From assembly GCA_046351595.1 (NCBI GenBank), contig JAXLYE010000001.1, positions 744,001 through 808,000 of the forward strand: DNA of 64,000 nucleotides. The letters run 5' to 3'. Below are positions 54,998-62,359 of this stretch, one piece after another. The notes under the pieces are model-generated. The model was not told the origin of the DNA, did not search any database, and was given only the letters and a program-made list of their open reading frames with translations. Position 1 is the stretch's first letter. Each line of letters begins with the position of its first letter. Source of the DNA: JAXLYE01 sp046351595 (GTDB lineage Bacteria > Myxococcota_A > Polyangia > Palsa-1104 > JAEUJZ01). The position numbers were made by a program, and so were the translations under genes.

Positions 54998-56548
54998 ATG
55001 AAGCTGACCCCTTTTGCCAAGGTCTTCATCGCGCTGGTGGTGCTGGGCGTGGTCGGGTACGTGCTGCGGCACAAGATGCGCGAGGGCCTGACCACCGAGG
55101 ACAAGCCCCCAATCATGGGAGCCTCCGGCCCGTCGGACCCGGTCCCGAGCAAGCCCGCCGACCGGCCCGGCCACATCGTCATCGGCGTCAACGACTTCGG
55201 CGGCGCCTACCCGCTGCTGCTGGCCAACGACGGCGCCAAGGCCGGACCGAAGTCGCTGTTCACCAAGGCCGGGCTCGACGTCGAGATCAAGCTGATCCGC
55301 GGCTCCAAGGAGCGGCTGCGCGCCTTCGACGACGGCGACCTGCACGTGATGCTCTTGACGCTGGACTACTTTGCCAACCTGGTGCCGGTCTACAAAGAGA
55401 AGAACATCGAGCTCCTGTCGTTCCTGTTCGTCGACTGGAGCCGCGGCAACATCGGCATCGCCGCGAAGCCGCAGTTCGGCAGCATCGAGAGCCTGAAGAA
55501 GGCGCGCGTCGCGACCACGCGCAACACGCCGACGCACTACCTGCTGTTGTCGCTGCTCGACAAGAGCAACCTCAAGCCCGCCGAGATCGATCAGGCCAAG
55601 TCGCAGATCGTGTTCGCGGCCAAGACGCCGCAGGCCGGCGAGATGTTCCAGCGCGGCGAGGTCGACGCGGTGGCGCTGTGGGAGCCGCACCTGTCGCAGG
55701 CCATCGCCGGAGGCAAGGGCCAGGTGCTGGTGACGACCGAGACGGCGACCAACCTAATCGCCGACATCTTGTTCGCGCGCAAGGAGTGGGTCGAGGCGAA
55801 CCGCCCCCAGATCGGGGCGCTCGCGCAGGCGTACTTCGAGGCGGTGGCGCTGCTCACGAGCCCCGAGGAGCGGGCGCGCGCGGTGGCGCTGGCGGCGGCG
55901 GCGTTCGAGCAGAAGCCCGAGGAGGTGCAGGCCACGCTCGGCAAGCTCAAGCCGGCGACGTTCGCCGACAACCGCGCCTTCTTCGGCCTGGACACCGAGG
56001 CGTGCGCCTACGACTCGCTGTTCACCGAGGCCGGCCGGTTCTGGCAGAAGGAGGGCCTGATCAAGCAGGTCGCGGAGCCGGCGCGCACCAAGTACACAAA
56101 GGCGCTGGAGGCGATCTCGCCGCAGTACAAGGACCAGAAGGTCGTCGAGAACTTCCGCTTCGACGCCGCTCCGGCGCGGTCCGCTCCGTCGCTGCTGACC
56201 AAGAGCGTCAGCATCTACTTCGGCTCGGGCAAGAGCGAGCTCGATCCCAACGCGCGCCGCATCCTCGACACGCTGGCCGACACGCTGACCGTGTTCCAGA
56301 ACGCCTACGTCCAGGTCGAGGGCAACACCGACAACGTCGGCAACCCCGCCGCCAACCACACGCTGTCCAAGGCGCGCGCGCAGGCCGTCATCGACTACAT
56401 GGTCGAGCGCCACCGCGAGTCGCGCTCGCGCTTCATCGCCATCGGCAACGGCCCCGACGTCCCGGTCGCCGACAACAAGACGCCCGAGGGCCGCGAGCTC
56501 AACCGCCGCACCGACTTCAAGATCATCAAGAACGCGGCGGCGCCGTAG
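54998..56548 (+). CDS. NMT1-like substrate-binding protein fused to an OmpA peptidoglycan-binding domain
   Basis: A 516-residue envelope protein. An N-terminal helix (residues 8-24, KVFIALVVLGVVGYVLR) is a signal anchor. Residues about 60-380 resemble NMT1/ThiY- or nitrate/taurine-type periplasmic binding proteins: IVIGVNDFGGAYPLLLAND, KERLRAFDDGDLHVMLLTLDYFA, ARVATTRNTPTHYLLLSLL, GEMFQRGEVDAVALWEPHLSQA. Residues about 400-516 are an OmpA C-terminal domain (VSIYFGSGKSELDPNARRIL, VQVEGNTDNVGNP, LSKARAQAVIDYMV, NRRTDFKI), which ties it to peptidoglycan. ABC permease and ATPase genes are absent, so it may sense or store a ligand rather than feed a transporter. Confidence 0.85.
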   Translation: MKLTPFAKVFIALVVLGVVGYVLRHKMREGLTTEDKPPIMGASGPSDPVPSKPADRPGHIVIGVNDFGGAYPLLLANDGAKAGPKSLFTKAGLDVEIKLIRGSKERLRAFDDGDLHVMLLTLDYFANLVPVYKEKNIELLSFLFVDWSRGNIGIAAKPQFGSIESLKKARVATTRNTPTHYLLLSLLDKSNLKPAEIDQAKSQIVFAAKTPQAGEMFQRGEVDAVALWEPHLSQAIAGGKGQVLVTTETATNLIADILFARKEWVEANRPQIGALAQAYFEAVALLTSPEERARAVALAAAAFEQKPEEVQATLGKLKPATFADNRAFFGLDTEACAYDSLFTEAGRFWQKEGLIKQVAEPARTKYTKALEAISPQYKDQKVVENFRFDAAPARSAPSLLTKSVSIYFGSGKSELDPNARRILDTLADTLTVFQNAYVQVEGNTDNVGNPAANHTLSKARAQAVIDYMVERHRESRSRFIAIGNGPDVPVADNKTPEGRELNRRTDFKIIKNAAAP

Positions 56549-56564
56549 CCCAAGCGCCCTGCCC

Positions 56565-56789
56565 TCACCCGTCCGAGCAGTCGAGGAAGAAGCCGCAGCG
56601 CGGGCAGCGCATCTTGCAGCCGCGGTCGATGAGCGCGGCGCCGCAGCCCGGGCAGATGCGGTGCGACTCCGCGGCGCGGGCGAGCGACTTGTCGATCCGG
56701 TAGGCGCGCGGTGTCGCCAGACCGGCAGGAGCGGACGGAGCGGGCGCGGCGTCGGCAGCGCGTGGCTTCGGGGCGGCCGGGCGGGTCAC
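56565..56789 (-). CDS. small zinc-ribbon protein coupled to ruvA
   Basis: A 74-residue protein starting at GTG 56789, 11 bp after the ruvA stop, with GGAG upstream. The N-terminal half is Ala/Pro-rich; the C-terminal half is a zinc ribbon, CPGCGA...GCKMRCPRCGFFLDCSDG, like the short autoantigen p27-type ribbons. It may bind nucleic acid or act as an adaptor. It converges with the SBP-OmpA gene, 16 bp apart. Confidence 0.65.
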   Translation of the reverse strand: MTRPAAPKPRAADAAPAPSAPAGLATPRAYRIDKSLARAAESHRICPGCGAALIDRGCKMRCPRCGFFLDCSDG

Positions 56790-56800
56790 GCAGGCTCCCG

Positions 56801-57418
56801 CTAGTCTCGCTGCAGCAGCCGCAGCGCGCGGCGCAGCACCACCTCGACGGAGGCGGCCGGCTCTTCGGCGCGGGCGCGCTCGGCCGCGCGCTCGGCGTCG
56901 GCGGGCTTGTAGCCGAGGTTGCACAGCGCGCCGGTGACGTCGCCGACCAGGCCGCCGCGCACGGGCGTCGCGGCGCTGCCCGGGGCGCGGCCCTTGTCGG
57001 ACGCGGCGCCGCCGGCGCGCGGCACCTTGTCGCGCAGCTCCATCACCAGGCGCTCGGCGGTCTTGGGCCCGATGCCCGGCACGCGCTTGAGCCGCGCCGC
57101 GTCGCCGTCGCTGACCGCCTTGAACAGCCCCGGCCCGTCGAGCCCCGACAGCAGCGCGATCGCCAGCTTGGGCCCGATGCCCGAGACGCCGATGCACAGC
57201 TCGAAGGCGCGGCGCTCCTCGGCCGTCGCGAAGCCGTACAGCAAGAGCGCGTCCTCGCGCACGACCAGGTACGTCAAGAGCTGCACCGGCTGCCCGACCT
57301 GGCCGATCGCGGTCAGCGTGTTCAGCGAAACCGCCACCTGGAACCCGACGCCGTGGACGTCGACGACGACAGAGTCCAGCGTCTTCTCGAGCAGCACCCC
57401 GGAGAGCCGTGAGATCAC
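56801..57418 (-). CDS. ruvA: Holliday junction branch migration protein RuvA
   Basis: A 205-residue RuvA. Domain I starts MISRLSGVLLEKTLDSVVVDVHGVGFQV and includes TYLVVREDALLLYGF. Domain II has two helix-hairpin-helix motifs (VSGIGPKLAIALLSG, VPGIGPKTAERLVMELRDK). Domain III after a Gly/Ala/Arg linker (GALCNLGYKPADAERA...LRRALRLLQRD) binds RuvB. RuvA tetramers hold four-way DNA junctions for RuvB-driven branch migration. ruvC and ruvB, often adjacent, are not in the neighbourhood. GTG 57418 has GAGG upstream. Confidence 0.95.
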   Translation of the reverse strand: MISRLSGVLLEKTLDSVVVDVHGVGFQVAVSLNTLTAIGQVGQPVQLLTYLVVREDALLLYGFATAEERRAFELCIGVSGIGPKLAIALLSGLDGPGLFKAVSDGDAARLKRVPGIGPKTAERLVMELRDKVPRAGGAASDKGRAPGSAATPVRGGLVGDVTGALCNLGYKPADAERAAERARAEEPAASVEVVLRRALRLLQRD

Positions 57419-57526
57419 GCCCGCCTCGTACCACCGCCGGTCGGCCCGGTCAATGTCCCGGCCGCGGCGCGCGCGCCATTTGTCACACAGGCGTCACCGC
57501 GCAGCAATCGCGCTTGTGCCGGGCGG

Positions 57527-57535
57527 TGCTATATA
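57527..57535 (+). promoter_or_regulatory. extended -10 promoter of the 57543 gene
   Basis: TGcTATATA ends 7 nt before ATG 57543; no ribosome site. Confidence 0.55.
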
Positions 57536-57542
57536 AACGGGC

Positions 57543-58580
57543 ATGCGCAGCCAAAAAACCCAGTCGTTACGAGCCCTTCCAGTCGCGCTGACCGTCCTTG
57601 TCGGGGGCCTGGCCCTGTGGGCCTGCAGCGCCATGGTCGGGGGCGGGGGCCCCGACGACGCGGACGCCGGGACGGGCGGCGCCGTGGACATGGGCGGCCC
57701 GCCGCCGGGGCCGCGCGACATGACGTTCGACCCCGACGCGTTCTGGGCCAACGATCCGCCGCCGACCTACTGCCTGGCCGACGGCGGGACGCTGCCGCCG
57801 CCGAAGCCGCCCGGTGGCACGCCCGAGTGCCCCGACGACAAGAACCGCCAGGGCTGCCCGTGCAGCAAGCCGGGTGAGCAGGCCGCCTGCTGGCCGGGCT
57901 TGCGCAAGAACCGCTCCCTCGGCATCTGCAAGGACGGCGTCACCACCTGCACGCAGCAGGAGGTCGGCTCGGTCTGGGGCCCGTGCGACGGCTACGTGCT
58001 GCCCGCCCCCGGCGCCACCACCGGCGCCGACGCCTGCCAGTGCTTCTCGCAGGGGCGCTGGGCGCTCGACAACCTGGTGCCCTGCTTCTACACCTACAAC
58101 GGCGAGGACATCGGCGCCGCCTCGTCGGTGATCCAGGCCGGCAAGCCGACCTGCATCTCGATGATGAAGCCGCTCACCAAGCCGAGCCAGCCCTGGACCA
58201 CGAACAGCCTGACCGTCGACTGCATCGGCCGCTGGAAGCTGTGCTACACGCTCAAGGCCGGCGACAGCAAGAACCCGCTGCCCACCGACTGCGTCATGGC
58301 CGAGTCCTGCACCGAGGGCGAGTACACCAAGAGCGGCATGCCGCAGATGCTGCCGCAGCTGCCCGCCTGGGCGACGACCACGCCGCAGCAGATCGCCTGC
58401 GCCAAGCAGTTCAAGCAGAGCGGCGGCTACGGCGAGATGAGCGTCGACGGTCTGACCCAGCTGTGCGAGTCGGTGAAGAAGGTCTTCAACCGCGTCCAGT
58501 ACTGCCCGCTGTCGTGCAACGAGCGGCCCATGGACCCCGACTGCATCAACTGCAAGCCCGACGGCAGCGGCGGCTTCTAG
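57543..58580 (+). CDS. Cys-rich lipoprotein of unknown function
   Basis: A 345-residue exported protein: lipobox VLVGGLALWAC (Cys28), then a Gly/Asp/Pro linker with the MGGPPPGPRDMTFDP stretch typical of myxobacterial lipoproteins. The mature part has about 20 Cys, with NRQGCPCSKPGEQAACWPG, DGVTTCTQQ, ADACQCFSQGRW and QYCPLSCNERPMDPDCINCK, pointing to many disulfides. GEQAACWPG with a following GICKDGVTTC is a pattern seen in Myxococcota surface proteins. No enzyme family is recognisable. It is the first gene after the ruvA divergent promoter region. Confidence 0.7.
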   Translation: MRSQKTQSLRALPVALTVLVGGLALWACSAMVGGGGPDDADAGTGGAVDMGGPPPGPRDMTFDPDAFWANDPPPTYCLADGGTLPPPKPPGGTPECPDDKNRQGCPCSKPGEQAACWPGLRKNRSLGICKDGVTTCTQQEVGSVWGPCDGYVLPAPGATTGADACQCFSQGRWALDNLVPCFYTYNGEDIGAASSVIQAGKPTCISMMKPLTKPSQPWTTNSLTVDCIGRWKLCYTLKAGDSKNPLPTDCVMAESCTEGEYTKSGMPQMLPQLPAWATTTPQQIACAKQFKQSGGYGEMSVDGLTQLCESVKKVFNRVQYCPLSCNERPMDPDCINCKPDGSGGF

Positions 58581-58598
58581 GCCGCCTGGTTACGCCCT

Positions 58599-59525
58599 TC
58601 AGCCCCGGGGCGGCAGCGCCCGCAGCTTCTCCAGCACCTCGGGCAGCCGCTTCTCGGGCATCGACACCCGCGTCGGCATGCCGCCCGACAGCGCGAACAT
58701 CACCAGGAAGTCCACCCCCGAGTCGAAGGCCGCGGCCAGAGTGACGAAGCCCGAGTGCCGCACCACCGCGATCGGCGCCCGCTCCTGCCCGCGCAGGAGC
58801 AGCTCGGTCTTGTCGAAGGGCCGCCGCGCGTGCAGCTGCGCGTCGACGTAGACGGCGGCGGCGCCGAGCCCCTCGAAGCGCGCGGCCAGGCGCGCCGTCT
58901 CCTCCTCCATGACATCGAACTCGGCCGCGGCCTCGGCGATGACCTGCGCGTGCTCGGGATCGGCGGCGCCGCCGACCAGGTAGCGCACCACGCGGTGCTT
59001 GAGCGCTTCGTCGCGGAAGCGCGCGCGCAGCGCCTTGTCGATGGCCGCCGCGATCGGGCCGGGCGTGCCCACGCGCGTGTCGACGATGCGCGCGTCCTCG
59101 TCGGCGCCCGGGTACGGCTCGGTGCCGCCGCGCAGCCACTTGGCCGCCGCGTACAGGCCGTCGACGTCGAGGTGGCAGACGATGCTGCCGATCGGGCCGG
59201 CCGCGCGCACCCGCTCCTCGGTGATCATCTCGGGGCAGGCGCCGTGCTCGGACTTCTTGCACAGGACGAAGCGCGGGTCGCCGGCGAAGTCGGCGTGGCG
59301 CTCGTGGTCGTGGTGATCGACCCAGATCGCCAGGCGGCTGCCGAGCTCGCGGATGAAGCGGTGCGTGATCTCCTCGTACGAGGTGCCCAGGCCGTCGGCG
59401 GCGAAGGCGACGTCGAGCACCGCCACGCGCCCGGGCAGCGACTTGGCGGCCGGCAGCACGCGCGGCGAGGTGAACACGACGCGGACCGCGTCGGCAGGGG
59501 TCTCAGGCGGGGTCGGAACGGTCAC
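58599..59525 (-). CDS. DHH-family phosphoesterase-like protein
   Basis: A 308-residue protein starting at GTG 59525 with GAGGAG upstream. IWVDHHDHERHADF contains the DHH signature; IVCHLDVDGLYAAAKWL supplies another metal-ligand-like Asp/His cluster, and GRVAVLDVAFAADGLG is the first strand with Asp. The C-terminal half (FVMEEE..., ERAPIAVVRHSGFVTLAAAFDSG, FALSGGMPTRVSMPEKRLPE) has the place of DHHA1. DHH proteins include oligoribonucleases, c-di-AMP phosphodiesterases and RecJ. The motif order is not fully canonical, so the substrate is uncertain. Divergent from the epoxide-hydrolase-like gene. Confidence 0.65.
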   Translation of the reverse strand: MTVPTPPETPADAVRVVFTSPRVLPAAKSLPGRVAVLDVAFAADGLGTSYEEITHRFIRELGSRLAIWVDHHDHERHADFAGDPRFVLCKKSEHGACPEMITEERVRAAGPIGSIVCHLDVDGLYAAAKWLRGGTEPYPGADEDARIVDTRVGTPGPIAAAIDKALRARFRDEALKHRVVRYLVGGAADPEHAQVIAEAAAEFDVMEEETARLAARFEGLGAAAVYVDAQLHARRPFDKTELLLRGQERAPIAVVRHSGFVTLAAAFDSGVDFLVMFALSGGMPTRVSMPEKRLPEVLEKLRALPPRG

Positions 59526-59656
59526 GAGGGCTCCTCGGAAGCGGTCAAGGACTTGGGCTGCGCCGAGGCGCACGCTGCTTGTACCATGGGCCACCGCTCG
59601 CACCCAACCGCCACGGGCCCGCCGCCGGCCCGTCAACGGACCGCCCCGGACCGCCA

Positions 59657-59692
59657 CGAACCAATCGACATCGACCCCGACATCGAAACCGA
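59657..59692. repeat. imperfect 12-bp repeat x3 in the leader of the 59706 gene
   Basis: CGAACCAATCGA, CATCGACCCCGA and CATCGAAACCGA follow each other just upstream of the ribosome site of the epoxide-hydrolase-like gene. The resemblance is weaker than in the coding arrays. Confidence 0.5.
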
Positions 59693-59705
59693 CCAGGAGG
59701 AGCGC

Positions 59706-60626
59706 ATGACCGACCCCAAAGAAGCGACGACGCCGCGTGACCCCGCAGAGCTTGTGCACCGCAGCGTGCGCGCCAACGGCATCAACTTCCACGTCGTCGA
59801 GAGCGGGCCCGCGGACGGCGAGCCGGTGCTGCTTTTGCACGGCTTCCCCGAGTTCTGGTACTCGTGGCGCCACCAGCTGTCGGCGCTCGCGGCGGCCGGC
59901 TACCGCGTGTTCGCGCCGGATCTTCGCGGCTACAACCTGACCGATCAGCCGCACGACGTCGCGAGCTACCGCACCGAGGTGCTCTGCGCCGACGTGGCGG
60001 CGCTGGCGCGGGCGCTCGGCTACGACAAGGTCACCGTCTGCGGTCACGACTGGGGCGGCGTGCTCACGTGGCTGCTCGCCTGCATGCCCGCGCACCGCGA
60101 TGTGCTGCGCCGGGTCGCGATGCTGAACGCGCCGCACCCCGGGCTGTTCTTCAAGAACCTGTCGCTGCGCCAGCTGCGCCGGAGCTGGTACATGCTGTTC
60201 TTCCAGCTGCCCGGCGTGCCCGAGCGGATGATGTCCAAGGACGGCCTGCGCAACCTGCGGCGCTCGCTGCGCGCCGTCGCCGCCCGCCGCGACGCCTTCA
60301 GCGACGAGGATCTGCGCAGATACACCGAGGCCTACAGCCGCCCCAGCGCCTTCACCGGTCCGATCAACTACTACCGCGCCATGCTCCGGCGCAACCCGAT
60401 CCCGTTCCTGCGCAGCCTCGAGCCGATCCCGCGCGAGGTGCCGGCGCTCTTGATCTGGGGCGAGCAGGACCCGGCGCTCGGCAAGGAGCTGACCTACGGC
60501 ACCGAGTCGGTCGCCCCGCACCTGCGCATCGAGTACGTGGCTGACAGCGGCCACTGGGTGCAGCAGGAGCAGCCCGAGCAGGTCAGCCGCCTGCTGATCG
60601 ACTTTTTCCGCCAGACCTCCGTCTGA
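59706..60626 (+). CDS. epoxide hydrolase-like alpha/beta hydrolase
   Basis: A 306-residue enzyme of the soluble epoxide hydrolase/haloalkane dehalogenase branch. HGFPEFWYSW (45-54) is the oxyanion H-G-x-P motif; the nucleophile is Asp115 in CGHDWGG; the acid is Asp255 (GEQDPALG) and the base His283 (DSGHWVQQEQP). Tyr in the lid (SRPSAFTGPINYYRAMLRR) probably polarises the epoxide. It should open epoxides to diols, in detoxification or lipid metabolism. ATG 59706 follows AGGAGGAG, so it is preferred over an in-frame ATG at 59586. Confidence 0.85.
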   Translation: MTDPKEATTPRDPAELVHRSVRANGINFHVVESGPADGEPVLLLHGFPEFWYSWRHQLSALAAAGYRVFAPDLRGYNLTDQPHDVASYRTEVLCADVAALARALGYDKVTVCGHDWGGVLTWLLACMPAHRDVLRRVAMLNAPHPGLFFKNLSLRQLRRSWYMLFFQLPGVPERMMSKDGLRNLRRSLRAVAARRDAFSDEDLRRYTEAYSRPSAFTGPINYYRAMLRRNPIPFLRSLEPIPREVPALLIWGEQDPALGKELTYGTESVAPHLRIEYVADSGHWVQQEQPEQVSRLLIDFFRQTSV

Positions 60627-60693
60627 GCTCAGCAGAACCGTCGCGCTGGCCAAAAGCGGGTTCTTTTGGCGTCGGGCCCCGCCAAGCGCTCTC

Positions 60694-60723
60694 TTGCTGA
60701 CGCCGGACCCCAGCAAGTACGAT
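60694..60723 (+). promoter_or_regulatory. promoter of the YtfJ-like gene
   Basis: TTGCTG (60694-60699) and TACGAT (60718-60723) are separated by 18 bp, the best -35/-10 pair in the window. The leader carries GAGGAGGAAA before GTG 60750. Confidence 0.55.
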
Positions 60724-60749
60724 GGTAGCTCTCAGACGAGGAGGAAACC

Positions 60750-61373
60750 GTGGAGATACTCAGCCGCCAGACCCGCCCGACGAACAAGCTCCGCCGGCGC
60801 ATCCTGGCCTTCGGCGCCGGGCTCGCGCTGGCTATGATCAGCCAGGCACCGCGTGTGGCGCACGCCGAGGACCCGGCCCCGGCCGCGGCACAGGCCCAGG
60901 CCAAGGTCGGCGACAGCCTGCCTGACGCGACGATCCGCGATGCCAGCGACAAGCCGGCGCCGATCCCGGATCTCGGCCAGAAGGTCCTTCTGATCATGTA
61001 CACCGACCCCGACGATGCGGATCAGAACGACCCGTTCGCCGACGCGGTGAAGGCCAAGGTGATCGACAAGGACTACTTCAAGTCCGTCGGCATCGCGAAC
61101 ATGAAGGACGCGCCGGCGAAGCCGAACTGGATCATCCGGGCGATCGTCCGCAGCAAGATCAAGAAGTACAACGTCACCATCCTGACGGATCCGGATCGCC
61201 TGCTGCCGACCGCGTGGCACCTCGGTGACTGCAACAACAAGTCCGTAGTCCTCCTGATCGACAAGTCGCGCAAGCTACGGTTCTTCAAGAAGGGCCGCCT
61301 GAGCGACGCCGAGCAGGCCGAGGCGCTGCGGCTCATCGACGAGCTCGTGGCCGACGCCAAGGCCGGCAAGTAG
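60750..61373 (+). CDS. YtfJ-family periplasmic thioredoxin-like protein
   Basis: A 207-residue exported protein with a signal peptide cut near AHA-E (residue 39). The mature part matches YtfJ-type thioredoxin-fold proteins: VGDSLPDATIRD, KVLLIMYTDPDDADQNDPFADAVK, VTILTDPDRLLPTAWHLGDCNNKSVVLLIDKSRKLRFFKKGRLS. The thioredoxin CxxC is absent; only one Cys (GDCNN) remains, as in YtfJ relatives, so a disulfide oxidoreductase role is unlikely. Function in this family is unknown. It is followed by a strong intrinsic terminator, so the gene is monocistronic. Confidence 0.75.
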   Translation: MEILSRQTRPTNKLRRRILAFGAGLALAMISQAPRVAHAEDPAPAAAQAQAKVGDSLPDATIRDASDKPAPIPDLGQKVLLIMYTDPDDADQNDPFADAVKAKVIDKDYFKSVGIANMKDAPAKPNWIIRAIVRSKIKKYNVTILTDPDRLLPTAWHLGDCNNKSVVLLIDKSRKLRFFKKGRLSDAEQAEALRLIDELVADAKAGK

Positions 61374-61394
61374 CGCTCCCCGCTACGCGCCACC

Positions 61395-61438
61395 AACCTC
61401 TCCACCGGGCCGACAAGGCCGGTGCGAGAGGTTTTTTT
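61395..61438 (+). terminator. intrinsic terminator after the YtfJ-like gene
   Basis: A long hairpin pairs AACCTCTC...GGGCC with GGCC...GAGAGGTT around a GACAA loop and ends in seven T (61432-61438). It is the clearest Rho-independent terminator in the window. Confidence 0.9.
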
Positions 61439-61620
61439 ATGCCCGCCGGCGCCTCCCGAACTGGGCGTGTCGTCGGGCCTTTCGGGGATCTCGCGCGGGC
61501 CGCCGTGCGCCTTTGTTCGTCGCTGCCAGGGTCAGTGCGTGGTTTACATTCCGCGGGTTCTTTGGCAGCTTGAGGCTGCTTTTCCGCAGCTGAAGCAGAC
61601 CCCCGACGAAAGCAGGCTCC

Positions 61621-62181
61621 ATGGCGTACATCTTTGAACCCGAAGAGCTCACCAAGATCTGCAAGCGTGTGATCGGCCAGCCGCGCGAGCAGATGTTCAC
61701 GCAGATCATCAGCGAGCTCGCAGACACCTACCCCGGTTTCATCGAGACGAAGCAGGACTGGATCTTCAACCTCTCGGGCGGCGCCATCGGCCTGATGACC
61801 GTGCTCCACGGCTCGCTCTCGGAGTACCTGATCCTGTTCGGGACGCCCATCGGCACGCAGGGCTGCTCCGGCACCTTCCGCATCGACATCTACGACTGGA
61901 TCCTCGAGGGCGAGATGTGGACGGTCACGGACAGCGATCCGCACACCCGGGTCGTCACCAAGCCCGGCGAGTACGCCCGCCTGAGCCCCGGCCAGTGCAA
62001 GGCCTACCGCGCCGTCGACACGACGTGGATGCTCGAGTACGGCCGCGGCTTCATCCCGACCTGCCTGCCGCTCGGCCTGGCCGACTCCGCGTTCAGCCTG
62101 CTCGACCTGCCGATCATCGCCAAGACGATCCGCGCGTACGGAAGGCAGACCGTGCGCTCGCTGCTGAAGGGCAAGTTCTAG
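61621..62181 (+). CDS. ERG2/sigma-1 receptor-like protein (C-8 sterol isomerase family)
   Basis: A 186-residue protein that aligns along its length with fungal C-8 sterol isomerase ERG2 and mammalian sigma-1 receptor. Shared blocks: YIFEPEELTKICKRVIG; LSGGAIGLMTVLHGSLSEYLILFGTPIGTQG; the cupin-like GEMWTVTDSDPHTRVVTKPGEYARLSPGQCKAYR; WMLEYGRGFIPT; ADSAFSLLDLPIIAKTIRAYGR. Glu139 and Asp92 occupy the places of sigma-1 Glu172 and Asp126, the pair that binds the ligand amine and, in ERG2, is catalytic. It lacks the N-terminal transmembrane helix of the eukaryotic proteins but keeps the two amphipathic C-terminal helices. The 61439-61620 leader contains a -10-like TACATT (61545-61550) and an AGCAGGCTCC just before ATG 61621. 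Confidence 0.85.
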   Translation: MAYIFEPEELTKICKRVIGQPREQMFTQIISELADTYPGFIETKQDWIFNLSGGAIGLMTVLHGSLSEYLILFGTPIGTQGCSGTFRIDIYDWILEGEMWTVTDSDPHTRVVTKPGEYARLSPGQCKAYRAVDTTWMLEYGRGFIPTCLPLGLADSAFSLLDLPIIAKTIRAYGRQTVRSLLKGKF

Positions 62182-62231
62182 CAGCTCTGACCGGGGGGTC
62201 AGGAGCGGCGGTCGCCGACCGCATGGCTCGG

Positions 62232-62341
62232 GGTCATCGACCTAATCGCTTTAGGTCAATGACCTAATCGCTCTAGGTCAATGACCTAATCGCTCTAGGT
62301 CAGTGACCTAATTGCTCCAGATCGTCGACCTGGTCGCTCAA
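62232..62341. repeat. 22-bp direct repeat array x5
   Basis: Five contiguous 22-bp units begin with GGTCA and contain the palindrome GGTCAnTGACC followed by TAATCGCTCTA. Units 2 and 3 (62254-62297) are identical; units 1, 4 and 5 differ at 3-9 positions. The spacing is close to two helical turns, putting all palindromes on one face. The array fills the convergent gap between the ERG2-like and TPR genes. Confidence 0.92.
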
Positions 62342-62359
62342 GGGCCGCCGGGCCGGCGC

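Noticed and set aside
58755..59705. N-terminal extension of the epoxide-hydrolase-like protein from ATG 59586
   Set aside because: The extra 40 residues are low complexity and antisense-like, whereas ATG 59706 has an excellent AGGAGGAG site just upstream.
62232..62341. CRISPR array
   Set aside because: Units are contiguous with no spacers, 22 bp long and palindromic inside; no cas genes are near.
62232..62341. Plasmid-type iteron origin
   Set aside because: No Rep gene, DnaA box or AT-rich unwinding segment is next to it; the surrounding genes are chromosomal in type.
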